Below are positions 24,621 through 36,260 of a stretch of DNA of 64,000 nucleotides, one piece after another. The DNA is from Gautieria morchelliformis. Its lineage: Eukaryota > Basidiomycota > Agaricomycetes > Gomphales > Gomphaceae. The stretch spans positions 18,637 through 82,636 of the forward strand of contig WHVA01000491.1 of the NCBI GenBank assembly GCA_015179125.1, written 5' to 3'. The notes under the pieces were generated by a model that ran no database searches, had not been told where the DNA came from, and saw only the letters and a program-made list of their open reading frames with translations. Every line of letters starts with the position of its first letter. Position 1 is the first letter of the stretch. The translations under genes were made by a program, and so were the position numbers.

Positions 24621-26043
24621 TCAGGCCAATGGCGGCGATTGCATCTTGAGGCGCGCAGTCCGGATCTCCTCTGCAACAATCGTCAGAATGTTGTTGTTTT
24701 GAATATACAGATGGGCAGCATAGAAATTTAATTTGAGCAATACATGCTTGAGCTTCGAAGGTCCAGGCGTGAACAGTGCAACAATGTCCGAGATCGCCAG
24801 GAGGGCCCACCGTGATACTGGCGAGTCCGCGTCATCATCCTGTGATATCACAACTACCGGCTGGGGTCGCAACAGAGTTGTTGCGTCTGACAAGAGAACA
24901 CAAAAGGACTCGCTTGAAGGGGTGTCTGAAAACTGCGTATGAGAAGAATTAGAGTCAGTATGCATGTGTGGATGTACAATACTACTTACAGCCTCAAGCA
25001 TCGACCATACGTACGTCACTACACTGTCAACACTCTTGAATAGCAGCGTCGACTTGCGATCTGTCAGGAAAGGCGCTATTTGGGACAATAAGTCCCGAGC
25101 GACGGTGTGATCAGAATCGGTTGTTTTTAAGGCGGATAATGGTGACCAAGAGAGTCTTCGCGTGACATAGGCATATGCCAAGCTGGAATAGACGGTTTAA
25201 CAAAAAATCGGACCTCTCGGTCACGACACTCACCATAAGGCTACAATGTTATACATGAGGTGGCTATTTGACTCAGAAGCCTCTTTAGGCGCGGTCAATG
25301 CTTGTGGAATCGACATCATCTTTGGAGGAACACCGAAGACGTCAGAATCTACGGGGGTTTCATCGCCTTCCAGCATGGACGACTCCCACCACGGCCTGCG
25401 ACGGTCCTGCTGCAACTCCGGACTTGATAGCAGTTGCTGCGCGAGCTCATTGGATGGATCCCGAATGATTTTGAGGAAAGATTCTCGCTGGGGAGGCGAT
25501 AGCATCGACAAAATCACATTGGGATCTGCTTCATCTATCCCGCGAACTAGAGGTGGGTGAAGGGCATCTTCATACAGTTGAAACACGTACCTAAGTTTAT
25601 GTCTTTTAGTTTACGAGCGAGATCGTCGCCATCGTCGGTTAATACGTCAGACTCTTCTGCATTTTCATCCTCGAAGCTGCGCAGCATCTCCAGCATCCTA
25701 TTTCGTCCCTCAGCAGACTTCGGTGCAGCAGTTTTGATATCTGTCTCGATCTCCTTGCGATAGAATGTTTCTGAACAATCAGAGTGAGCCTCCATGTCCG
25801 ATTCAGCATGTTACCGCAGAAATAGCAGTAAAAAAGTACCTCTGATCTGAAACATGTCAAGGTGCAGTAAGGGAGGTTACATGTTGGACAGGTATAACGT
25901 GAGACTTGCCGTCTGCATCTGCAGAATTCCTTAGCAAAAAAAGACTAGAGGCATTTTGAACGAGCCTACATGCCGCATAGCTGCTTGTCAGGACGTTCCA
26001 CAATAGGCGGGCGTGTTTTCAGATCAAATTTAAGACGATTCAT
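24621..26043 (-). CDS. HIT zinc-finger protein, ZNHIT2-like
   Basis: Exons in + coordinates 25970-26043, 25840-25918, 25591-25789, 25234-25546, 24990-25182 and 24621-24932 give 389 aa. The N-terminal zf-HIT finger is complete: CGIC, CPTC, YC, C and HSDC (about residues 23-60), the CCCC-CCHC pattern that binds two zincs. A long helical region with acidic stretches and a WWE segment follows, like ZNHIT2. ZNHIT2 family members act with the R2TP/HSP90 machinery in assembling snoRNP, U5 snRNP or chromatin remodelling complexes. The exact partner here is not shown by sequence. The finger is assembled across intron 1, which falls between the two cysteines of the first knuckle. The start codon at 26043 lies only 124 bp from the start of the kinase on the other strand, so the two share a short promoter region. 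Confidence 0.85.
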
Positions 26044-26167
26044 GCCTTACACTGTAACGTGACCGAGACGTAGTGTGACACAAGTACCCTGCCTGTTCAG
26101 AAACTTTGACCCGCTGGGAAGGGTCCATGGACAACACAATCCTCTCCATATTCCTCACCATACGAAC
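26044..26167. promoter_or_regulatory. Short bidirectional promoter region
   Basis: Only 124 bp separate the start codons of the ZNHIT2-like gene (-) and the kinase (+). The promoter role is inferred from head-to-head arrangement; no motif is claimed. Confidence 0.4.
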
Positions 26168-27610
26168 ATGAGCCCCGAACAGAGCCCTGAACTCTTTACC
26201 TACCGGCAATATCCCCTTCTAGAACCAATCGGATATTATCGGAAAGGGGGTTTGCATCCAATACACATCGATGACGTTCTGCACAACCGTTATCGCATTG
26301 TGAATAAGCTTGGCTATGGTGTATATGCTACTGTCTGGCTTGTCGATGATCTTGTGTCAGGGAGATACGCCGCACTTAAAGTTCTTGCTGCCGATGTCTC
26401 TAAGGTTTCCGAAGTTGCCATCCTTCGCCGACAACGGTCACACATGACTGCAAAGGGGGCCAAAGCTCGGAGGGAGGTTTGGGTAAGGAGACGGGTAATA
26501 CGCCGCACTTAAAGTTCTTGCTGCCGATGTCTCTAAGGTTTCCGAAGTTGCCATCCTTCGCCGTCTCAAACAACGCCAGCTGAATGATGGAGGCTCAGAT
26601 GGCCAGGAATTCCTGGTGGAGTATTTGGATGACTTCAAGGTTGAAGGACCAAATGGCACGGATCAGTGTATTGTTACCGAAGTGCTTGGACCCAGCATAG
26701 GTGATGATGATCTTGATGAAATTTACGACGACGAACAGTACCCGATAGATATAGCAAAAAACCTGGTCGCACAAGTAATGCGTGGAGTCGCGTACCTGCA
26801 TAGCTGCGGGGTTGTCCATGGAGGTAAATGGTGTGTTCCTGAAGGCATTTTAGTTGATATCTCATTTTACAGACCTTCACGTCGGAAATATCCTCTTCCG
26901 CATACCTGGGATTGAGCAGATGTCTCATCAAGATTTAGGAAAGTACCTGGGTGAACCCAGCAAACAACCATTCTCCCGCAGAGATGGAAAACCGGTTACA
27001 TCCACCCCTCACGAACCGAAGTATGTCGTTTTTTTTCAGCCCAACGGCTGGCACTTCTCCAGCTCTGCCTAAAGTCCTCAGAGGCAGTACGTGTCAAAAT
27101 ATGCGATTTCGGAGAAGCTTTCCTGTGGGATGGCAAACCCGTGATAACTCAACTTCACACGCCTTGTGTCTACGCCGCACCAGAGATCCTGCTTCACGAT
27201 CACGTTAGCCCTGCTGTGGACGTATGGGCGCTGGCTGTCCTCATGCATCTGGTTCTGAGTGGAGGATCCCTTTTGTTTTTTTTCATGGTACGGGATTAAA
27301 AAGGAGGTCTTGAGAGAGATGGTGTTGACATTAGGTAAGCTGCCGGATAGATGGTGGACGAAGTGGGAGGACAGATCAGAATACTTCGACGAGAATGGTT
27401 CATTCATTGGGGATAGGACGAGGTTACTGCCTATATCAGGGAAGCTCCTATGGATACATTCACACAGGATGGAAATGGAGGAACTTAAAGTACTCGAAAA
27501 ACTCATCCGTATGATGGTCTCTTATGAGGTAACGTATTTCGGCAGCTGAGGTTGTAGAACTAACGCCGCAAAGTTGGATGAAGAGCAGTCATAAAGGATG
27601 CTATCATTAG
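26168..27610 (+). pseudogene. SRPK-like serine/threonine protein kinase, frame broken
   Basis: The frame opens at the ATG at 26168. It runs through a typical fungal SRPK-like N-terminus (YYRKGGLHPIHIDDVLHNRY), a glycine loop LGYGVYATVW, the VAIK-like AALKVL, the catalytic loop HGDLHVGNILF (formed across a 48-nt intron at 26823-26870), DFGEAF in place of DFG, and APE as AAPEIL. Many mushrooms have large numbers of such kinases. A 66-bp segment is duplicated (26365-26430 and 26498-26563) with 67 nt between, see findings. At least four single-base frame breaks follow: at a T8 run (27029-27036), near 27093, at a second T8 run (27276-27283) and near 27530. The last block RISAAEVVELTPQSWM ends at a stop near 27610. 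It is either a pseudogene or a gene with several homopolymer sequence errors. HGDLHVGN replaces the canonical HxDLKxxN, so activity is doubtful even if repaired. Confidence 0.75.
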
Positions 27611-27946
27611 ACAATAAATGGACTGGGTCTGGATGTGAATCACCAGACATTACTATGGCACAGGCTCATGATTTGATTTGGTACACGTAAATAAGCCTCG
27701 CCTGTGCTTCGCTTCGGCCGGCAGTTAAGGTGTATGAATAGTGGAGAAGGTGAAAAATATCATTAATGTTGACATTTTGAAGAATTCTATGTAGAAAGGT
27801 TATACAGTAGCATTACCGCAGTCAAGACAGGACCTTGGACAGGCAAAGGAGATGCCTGGCAGAGTATAAGGATGACATTCCAATATACAGGACAAACATT
27901 GGAAAGAGTGTGTGACAGTGACTCCCAAATGACTGCAAGGGGCAAC
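27611..27946. other. Non-coding flank of kinase
   Basis: No gene is visible. The phrase AAGCCTCGCCTG near 27694 recurs near 29912, which hints at a dispersed repeat fragment. Confidence 0.35.
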
Positions 27947-27951
27947 CCCCG

Positions 27952-28512
27952 TGTAAGGACCCGGCCTTGGGCCGGCTACTTACCGGTAGAACCTTCTTCC
28001 GAGCCCGAGCCTTGTGATATTCATGCCCGAGTACATATGATACTTATCCGTGCCCGAGCCCGATCCCGAGCTTGAACTCATATCCGACCTTGATCCCATG
28101 CCCGTATCCCCTTAGTTACTGATTCCGCTCCATCACGCATCATTCGTATATTACCTCGCCCTGACCTCGGTCTCCTGACCTCGCCCTGACCTCCACTAAT
28201 CCGTTCGCCCCTGACTTGCACCTCGTCCGTATATAACCCCCTTGTATGCATTCCTACTCCTCAGTCTGAAAATCAACTATCGTGTCCCTTCGATCCCTAG
28301 CTAGTTTCTACGCCTCGCCTCTTAAGCCAGAACCTCGCCTCTTATTCGTTTACCTCCGAAATTGGGACTCGTGCGTAGGGTCGGCGCAGCACATAAGCTG
28401 AAGCCAAGTCCCTCTCCGACTTCCCCATCCAAACCTCGCCCCGTAACCTCGGGCCTTGCCTCGGGTTTCGTTCCCGACCTCGGTCAACCTTACGACGGAT
28501 CGTATCGTAACA
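27952..28512 (+). repeat. Solo LTR, gypsy-like family C, with 5-bp TSD
   Basis: It begins TGTAAGGACCCGG and ends CGTATCGTAACA (561 bp). The 5 bp on each side are identical (CCCCG at 27947-27951 and 28513-28517), a perfect target-site duplication. A TATATAACCC promoter box lies at about 28233. No coding sequence for the element is attached, so it is a product of LTR-LTR recombination. Its ends resemble those of the gypsy element at 35376 (TGTTACGACC...ATACGTAACA), which suggests a related family. Confidence 0.88.
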
Positions 28513-28517
28513 CCCCG

Positions 28518-31500
28518 AGACAATTACAAAGAACGTCGGGCAATGGCCAAGCGGACAGAGAAATATGGGGAAGGGAAAGTTGGCAAAGAGGAGACATGTC
28601 AACAGAGAAAGAAGGCATTACCTGTAAAATACTAAGAGATATCAATAGTACAGTGTAATGTGAATATAATTCAGACTTTGAATTGAAGTCGAATCAAGTA
28701 AGAGATTGAAAGAAAATAGAGAGATTTAGTGTATACAAGATGTATACACTTCTACGCAATATATGCACCTGTGAAGTATCAAGTACTTTGAAGGGAGTGA
28801 GTTCTAATTGACTGAGGTTCTTCAATGTACAGGCTGAGCTATTTATCGAGGAGATACGAGTCTATGGAGGTACATGTCCCGGATTGCATATGAGCAAACA
28901 TATGATCCGTGATCCGGAAGATGATGTACCAACTACTGATCTATCTACTGATGCATCAGTCGGATGAACACATGGAAGGGGGAATGATATCAGAAGAGAA
29001 ATGAGATGATATGGAATGTGGAGTTTAAGAGGAAAGAAAATGTCTGAGTAGATTGGGCTAGCCAACGTACTACTCCTCGGATCAGAGCCACTCGGGTTCG
29101 AATGTTCTCTCCCGGCCTCATGTGTGTCTGTACCTTGTCTGGCGTACAGACAATTCCGAGATGTATTTATGGACTCGTGTGGGAATCATCGAGGGTCTGT
29201 GGGTTCGAATGGATGGTCGTGTGTGATCAAGGATGCAGGTGGTATAGTGTAATGGAAATGTTTCTGTCAGACTTTTATGGAATAAAGTGTGGAAAAGAAG
29301 AATGGTGGTTTTGTTTTTATAACATTACCCTGCCATTTGAAGCAAGCAAGAACAGGGCAGTCAGACTGTAAGGGGCAATGTCTCCAAAATCAGTCCTGCA
29401 ACCGTGAGCTGTGGCAGCAGGGCTGCTTTAAAATACTTCAGGGAAGCCTCTAACTCTGCTGGACCCGGGGAATGAAGAGAAAGCTTTTGGCGAAGGATAA
29501 GGAAATGCACGGGACTGAACTGTAAGTGAGTGATGAAAAGATCTGGGTAACTCTGGCAGAATCACAGTTGCTGCCACAACATACGGTGAGTAGTGGTAGA
29601 AACAAACAAACAAAGAAAAGCAAGGCAAGAGAGTGCTATTGAAGGCAACACATAAGATCACGTGACTTTTGACGTGGCAATGGGTGACCGTAGGCGGCTG
29701 CGGAATTCATCCAGGTGTCCAGTAAGACAGGGGGAGCAAGGCCAACCAATGAAAAGGTCAGACTATGTGCAAAGTACGGCAAAGAGATGCAAATGAGTGA
29801 GATTGTCACCAATCAGTGCAGCCCGGCAACACTGCAAGGCAGACAAAGAAGGCCAAAGAAGGCCAAAGCAATACATGTCGTATGCTTAATAGAAGAGTGA
29901 TAAACAGATACAAGCCTCGCCTGCACTTTGTTGTGATAAATGCAATTATTCCATCTTAAATCATTTATATATACAAGAGAAACTAATAAAGAAAGAAAGA
30001 AAAACAAGAAAAAAAGATCAAAAAGGAATAGAAATGACACTTACGATGGACGTCGGCACAGACGACGATCATATGAATTTACGACTTGCTACATTACCCA
30101 TAGATCGGGTAAGGTACAGAGGTTCGGGCATCGACCATGTGCGGTCGATCAGGGACAGCGCACCTATCGAGTGATGGCATTGGCCATGACGTCGACAGGC
30201 ACCAGGCCACAGGCACTGAGGGGTGCGGGCACCAAACGCCGCAGAGGATAATAGACTGCGCAGGAGCACAGGGTACTGTGGAGTGACTTGAGAATGTCAC
30301 CCACAGTACACATACTCAATTAGCTGCCCCACAGAAAAGGCACAGAGACAGCGACCCCATCACCAAGCCTAGCATTTATGCTAGGCAGGGCAGATTCAAC
30401 TCCACCTTTCTATTTGAACTCCATGACACAACTGACTGACTACTATCCTGATATCATGTGGACAGGGGCTTTGTATGCTAGGTACAGATTTCTACTCCAA
30501 AGCCTAAACAATCCTGACATCATCTCCATTACCCCATGACTTTATGACTCTAAATTAGTCACCCCTTAGTTACAAGCAGCTTTTCGACCCATCTGTCCAA
30601 TATCTTGAATACTAGTAGTTACTACTAATATAGTATAAATAGCTAGTACGAATGTATGAACGAAATCATCCAGAATCAATTGTTTTGTCCCTTGAAACTA
30701 CTGTAGTCTTGTTTGATAGCTACAGAGCTCAAATCTTGATAGTTTATTCCAAATCTTCGTTGAGGGTTTACTATCACTGCTTACTCTATACTACCTCAAA
30801 AGCGAACACTTTTGATTTGGTTATCCCTCGGATCGACACCATTCTTCTGTCGACACGGTCACGTGACTCTCATTCATCAGTGCTGGACGCGCCTCAATAG
30901 GCTTAGTCAGCACAGAAGAGAGGCGAACACAGTGGTTTCAACCACTGAGCAATAGATTTCACTTGTTGAAAGGCACCAGTTAACGTCCTATTCCAAAACA
31001 CTTCGCTTTGGCGAGTCTTTTTAGGTACATGGGTCAAGGGAAGAACATACACATACACTGACACACTTAGGGTATGGTAGGAGGTGAGAAACAGCAAAGG
31101 ACACATCAGCGTGATTGGACGTGAGGGTCACATCTTAACAAATCACGATAACAGGAAAATACGGGAGAGGAAAGGAACTGTCAGATGGGATTGGTCAGAA
31201 AGGTGTCAGTGGATCCCATGAGAGGAACACATGGGATAACATACACAATGAATTGGAAAAACACGAAGAAAGGATGTGCTTAGTATGAAGCCCCCATGAT
31301 AGACGACAAAATACATACATGCCATGGGACAAAACAGGAAGAGGAAATGTGGCACGTAGATGAGTTAGCAAGTGAACACTGGAAAAGGAAATGATGGAGA
31401 CACCAGGTTTACAAAGGTGAGACATGATACAAAAAGACTGCTAAAGATATTGATGTTGTGAAACAGCATAACACCAACAGCAATTGGAAGCTGCGAAAAG

Positions 31501-32935
31501 ATTGAGACATAGGTCACACAGTACCAAAACACAGAGAAAGATACACTAACAGATGCAAACATTTACAGGTTGATTCAAGGTCAACTCTGGGACATGCGAT
31601 GCATTAGACTCACCAGTGGGAATGACATAATAAGCCAGGTACTATGCAACAAATGACAAAAGATGATCCAGAAGTATAAGAAGGATGTATGTCTTAGAAC
31701 ACATAAGGTCTGAGACACTGATGGATGGAGTGTTTACATGCAAGGAGGGGAAATCCAACAGAAAGGCACAGAACAGCAAACGGCGAAGATTCAGTGACCA
31801 CACTGTCATAAGAGAATGGACAACGATGTACCTTTAAAGAACAACAGATGGGAGGCAATGTGACAGGGGAGAACAGATAATAATGTACATGAGAAGATAC
31901 CTCCTTGACCCCGCCCAAAAAAAGGAAAGATTGTGATGACGTCCGATGGTGGGAAGGTCTAACCATGACGGCAACCCATGCAACTGTTGGAAAGGTGAGT
32001 AAGAGAATGTCGCTCATTAATGACAACAGTAACAACACCCATCAGAAATGGGGAACAATACAAATGTTTCAATGATTACCAAGACTGAGACAAAGGTCGT
32101 GACATGTGGGCAACAAATGGAAAGGTCAGTAAGTGAATGTGGCCAGTCAATGAGAATGATGACACCTTTCAAGGCAAAGACGTGGACGGAATGCTAAACA
32201 CACCGAAAGAAGCAAGGGAATGATATGAATGTTTCAAGACTCAAGACAATAACACGAAGGACAGAGTGGTGAAGACATGTGGAGAAGAAAGACTGAGACA
32301 ATGGTCATGGTGTGGCAGAAAATCATCGCAAAGAACCTGAAAGGGACAGAAAGGTGTGTCATACCAATGTTTCAAGCAAAGACATGGATGGAGAGCTAAA
32401 CGCATGGAAAGAAGGAAGGGAATGATACAAATGTTTCAACACAATGATGTGAAAGATGGAGTGGTAAAGGCATGGGAAGAAGAAAGGGTGAGACAAAGGT
32501 CATGATGTCGCTGAAAAATAGTCGCAAACATCCTGCAAGGGACAGAAAGCTGCATCAAACATGGACAAAGGGATGCAAACTTTCACATGTCATATTCTTG
32601 ATATAAGAGTAATATCAGCCATGAACCTCTATTTTCTTTAAGATGAAATAGCATGCCTGAAGGCAAGACATGTGCCCATATATGCAGAGGTGCTTTTCCT
32701 CAGCTCAAGGCCACAATTCAGCCTCAAAATTCTGTAATTTTTATGAAAATATTTATCTGGTCCATATCTAATAGCCATGTGATGCTGGAGTGCCCACAAC
32801 ACATAGGTTGCTGGAGAGTTTGTTGAGAGGGAGGAGTGTGACAAGCACCCAAATCACTCGGCATGCTGACATGTGTCACAACTTACTGCATTCCACCTTG
32901 TACTCTCATTACTGTACTCTAGTCCCCAGATATTT
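28518..32935. other. 4.4-kb gene-poor region with repeat relics
   Basis: There is no convincing gene on either strand. The content is low-complexity and repeat-like. A GTGTATACAAGATGTATACAC palindrome lies near 28731. A hairpin CCTAGCATTTATGCTAGG lies near 30368. A TATA-like AGTATAAATAGC lies near 30635 in AT-rich sequence that could be an old LTR. An A/G-rich stretch (31000-32600) ends in a tandem repeat described separately. Confidence 0.4.
32175..32560 (+). repeat. Tandem repeat, about 202-bp unit, two diverged copies
   Basis: Two head-to-tail copies start at 32175 and 32377 with CAAAGACxTGGAxGGA. They share the blocks GGGAATGATAxxAATGTTTCAA, GAGTGGTxAAGxCATG, GAAGAAAGxxTGAGACAA and GGGACAGAAAG in the same order. 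A weaker third partial copy precedes them from about 32064. There is no coding potential. Confidence 0.7.
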
Positions 32936-34165
32936 TTAGCCTCATGGCACAAGTTGACATAAACCCAACCCAACACGACAACTCTGTTGACAGAGAGAGT
33001 CACATCCAGGTTGCCCTTGCGGCATACTCTTCACATTCTTTGTCCCTTTGTAAGATTGCTCTAACTCATGGTCTCCCCTATTCTACTCTTTGCAATCACC
33101 TTCAAGGAGTCTCAGCATGACTGTCACACAAAGCAAAGGCTGCTTGTGAAGGCAGCAGAGGATGTACTGGTCGGGTGGTGTGAACATCAGTCTTCAATGG
33201 CTGAGCCTCTCACCTGTAACACATTGCGAGAATGGGTCAAGTTGCTCACTGGATTGCCTCTGATGTCTGGGTAAGACAATTTCTTTGTAGGCCCAAGGCT
33301 ACAATCACTGCAGCCAAGGAGAGGGGGCTTGACCTGAAGCGGGCAAAAGCTCTCAACCCGGCAATGGTCAAAGGCCATTTCAAGCTCCTAGGCAAAGTCA
33401 TGGACACATACAGCATCAAGGCACACAATATTTACAAATGTCAACAAGAAAGGCTTTCAGTTGGGGGGTGGTCACAAGAACCTCCCAACTCAGTTGATCT
33501 TTAGCAAAGGGGACTGGGATCATTACTCTTAGGGCTGACTCCCTTGTTTTGGTCATGCTCATTGAAGCTGTCTGTACAGATGGCTCCACTGTTCCTCCTG
33601 TTTTTATTCTATCAAAATGTAGCTTAGGGAAATCACTGGGGTGGGGTTGTAAGTTTTCTTCTCTACTTTTAATTCACATAAACTAACCTGGGTTTTGGTG
33701 TCACCACTTCAGAAGCTGGCTGGAATGATGCAACAATATGCAAATACTGGTTTGAATGAGTCTTCATTCCTCATGCACTTCATCCTCATGCTGCTGACAG
33801 TGAACCAATCCTACTTATTTTTGATGGCCATGCTACACATGAAACCCCAGAGATGAAGGATCTAGCCTTCCAGAACAACATTCTCCTCTACTGTCTACCT
33901 CCTAAAACAATGCATAAACTCCAACCCCTTGATGTTGAGGTCTTCGGACCCTTCAAACCACCTGGAGCAAGCACTGCCAAGAGTGCACTATGAACAGGAA
34001 CATCATCACATATGATACTCTGGTGAAGGAGTAGATTGTCATGATTTGTTTATTCTATGAATCAGCCATCCATATTCAGCGAACAGACATTCACGCTATG
34101 GGAGCTTCGAACTCTTCACCAAAGTATTCTTCCCAGAACCCCTTTCGCATTCACTGATCCATCAT
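32936..34165 (+). pseudogene. Pogo-type (DDE_1, Tc1/mariner superfamily) transposase relic
   Basis: The segments occur in the right order for a fungal pogo-like transposase. There is a Psq-like helix-turn-helix (about 32996-33110). A CENP-B-type HTH region follows (about 33130-33330, with GLDLKRAKALNPAMVKGHF-like sequence). The first catalytic-domain strands lie at about 33510-33640. The diagnostic C-terminal block includes ILLIFDGHATHE and PPKTMHKLQPLDVEVFGPF (about 33800-33960). Frame changes and stops interrupt it, and the first catalytic Asp region (NMDE in active relatives) is lost, so it cannot be active. Terminal inverted repeats were not found by eye. Confidence 0.8.
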
Positions 34166-34626
34166 TCACGTCATGACCCAGCTCATGGAGCCATCCTCAA
34201 CCATAGAACTCATCACCTATGAAACTCCCACTCCATGAATGACCCTCATGCTCAGGATGCATTCAGGCAGTGTTGGTTGCAGCCTCTGTGCAGGTTAGCA
34301 TCAATGGGCTTGAGACCGCCGCAGGACCGGATGGTAAGAGCTGCCAAGGTGCAGAATCTCTATTAATCTTCCCAAAGCCCCTCTTTCTTGTTGGAATTAG
34401 CTTTGCTACGGGCTCCACCCTGTATAGTATGTTTCCCTTTTGTTTGTAACGCGACTGTGCATCTCTTGCAATACTCTGAACCCCCTGGCCTCTTTCTCAT
34501 TTGCCAGTAGCATACATGTATTCTCTATAAAAAGGACTCATCTCCCATGTATGCTCCCTAGTTCAGTTATCATACATCTTCCTTGTGCATTACCTTACCC
34601 ACTTGTGAGAAACCAACTCTTGAGCT
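34166..34626. other. Unclassified region, target of the solo LTR insertion
   Basis: This stretch and 35109-35375 were contiguous before insertion of the solo LTR. A TATAAAAAGG box at about 34526 followed by a pyrimidine-rich tract looks like an LTR promoter. On the minus strand at 35165-35374 a 69-codon ORF ends just beside the next LTR. I could not place either in a family. Confidence 0.35.
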
Positions 34627-34631
34627 CTCCC

Positions 34632-35103
34632 TGTCAGGGGACACCCTGTTTTCCATTTCCAGTTCCGGCTCCATTTCCGACTCCGCTTCCGGTTCCAATT
34701 CCATCTCCGCCTCCGCTTTCGGAAATGATTCCACTTCTGGGAGAACTTCCACCAGTTCGGTTTGCTTTGCCAGTTCCACTCCAATTTCCGACTTCCACTC
34801 TCAGAACAGTGTCGGAAATCAAGCGATTCGCGTAATAGGTGGCATCAAGGGTCGATCAAGGGTCAGGGAGGTCAGGGGGATGCAGGGTTGATGGCGGGTG
34901 CCAAGTGTTGTCCCTGGCTGCGCAGCGTAGTATAATATGGGCTCGCTGACATTGGGGGTCCTTAGACTTTTCTCTTTGGATTTCCCCTTGTCAGGTGAGA
35001 ATCCCCTCTCTTGTATACTCTGTTCATTTATACATACTTTGGATTTCCCCTTGTCAGTTGTGTGGTAGTGTGATCTCCACAACCAGCCAGGGTTGCCCTT
35101 ACA
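34632..35103 (+). repeat. Solo LTR of gypsy family A, with 5-bp TSD
   Basis: It is the same LTR as 2588-3077, beginning TGTCAGGGGACACC and ending GCCCTTACA (472 bp). It is flanked by a perfect CTCCC duplication (34627-34631 and 35104-35108). It is 18 bp shorter than the other copy within the TTCC-rich part; the 3' 300 bp are nearly identical. This shows that family A has moved in this genome and then lost its interior here. Confidence 0.93.
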
Positions 35104-35757
35104 CTCCCCTTCTATCTTGCCCTTCGTTTGTATCAGGATTAGGAACATCACTAGTGAGTTAAAACTACCAATTCTCCTTACTCCAAACCCTTGGGATTAC
35201 TCTGCGCCTGTTGGTAAAGACCTCTAGAGGAGTGTCTTCGCCAACGAAGGGATCATCTACCTCAGATAACCCTTCTTGATCACGTTGGACCATTTTGCTG
35301 AGTGTTGTAAAGGCTTCGCTTTGACTGTAGACTTGGGGTCCATCTATTGTATACCCCTTCGTAGTATTAGTCATATGTTACGACCGTTCATTTCCGACTT
35401 CCGACCTTCAGTTCCGCAACACTTTCCGCCCCTCCGATATTTCCGACATTCCGCCCATTGTTCTATTCCCTTGTTCTTTCGACTCTATTACTCGGACACT
35501 CCGGACCCGCTTCATCATTCATCAAGATCATATATCTGGCCCTCCTTGTGTTTCGTTGTCAGACATGTTTCCCGACCCCTTGTCCTTTGCCATTGTTTTA
35601 CCTTACCCTGAACCCCCCTTGTAGTCCCATTGTTCCCAATTAGTTAGTTCCCATGCATTGTCTACTCGACTTCTGCTTCCCCCGGAATTTGCTTAGTACC
35701 ATATCATTACCTGTTGTCTCAGCTCTTTGTATAAAAGCCTGTCATGTATGTCTCTTA

Positions 35758-36255
35758 TGTTGGGTGCATTTATGCTCCTGCACCAAAATCAAGCATAATA
35801 TATCCAATTTGTTGTGTGGCCTTCCAATTTCTTCTCACATTGTTCTTGTATTATGCATCCATTTCTCTGGTTATTTTCGAAATTTTCCACTCATTCCTTA
35901 TCTCTCTATTTCATCTTGTTATTCCTACTTTCACAAGCGGCTGCACCCAGCGGAGTCCGAAATGACTTCGACGCGCGAGCTCTTGGGCGCTAAAGGGCCG
36001 GGTAGTAGTACATGCGCAGTGGAACACATTTCCCCCTCTCTCAGTGACCACTAAATTCACTGAGAGAGGCAAGTAAATTAGTCTAGTAGTCTTTGCATTT
36101 ATTGACCTAGAAATCCTCTGTAGTGAATTGATTTCTAGGTAGTGTATAATATATTTAGAGTGACCACTAAATTCACTGAGAGAGTGAATTGATTTCTAGT
36201 CTATTCTTTTGAATAACAAGTCCATACCTACTGCCTATAATTCCTGTCCTCTACA
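35758..36255 (+). repeat. 5' LTR of copia element
   Basis: TGTTGGGTGC...TCCTCTACA, 498 bp. It contains an internal pair of CAGTGACCACTAAATTCACTGAGAGAG-like blocks about 130 bp apart. The first lies inside a CACTGA palindrome and could influence RNA folding at the ends of the transcript. Confidence 0.95.
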
Positions 36256-36260
36256 GGGTT

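Noticed and set aside
29085-29115. tRNA-like GGGTTCGAAT
   Set aside because: The flanking bases do not pair as a T stem and no cloverleaf is possible.
36160-36200. CRISPR-like repeats in the copia LTR
   Set aside because: Only two copies of the CACTAAATTCACTGAGAGAG block; part of the LTR in a eukaryotic element.
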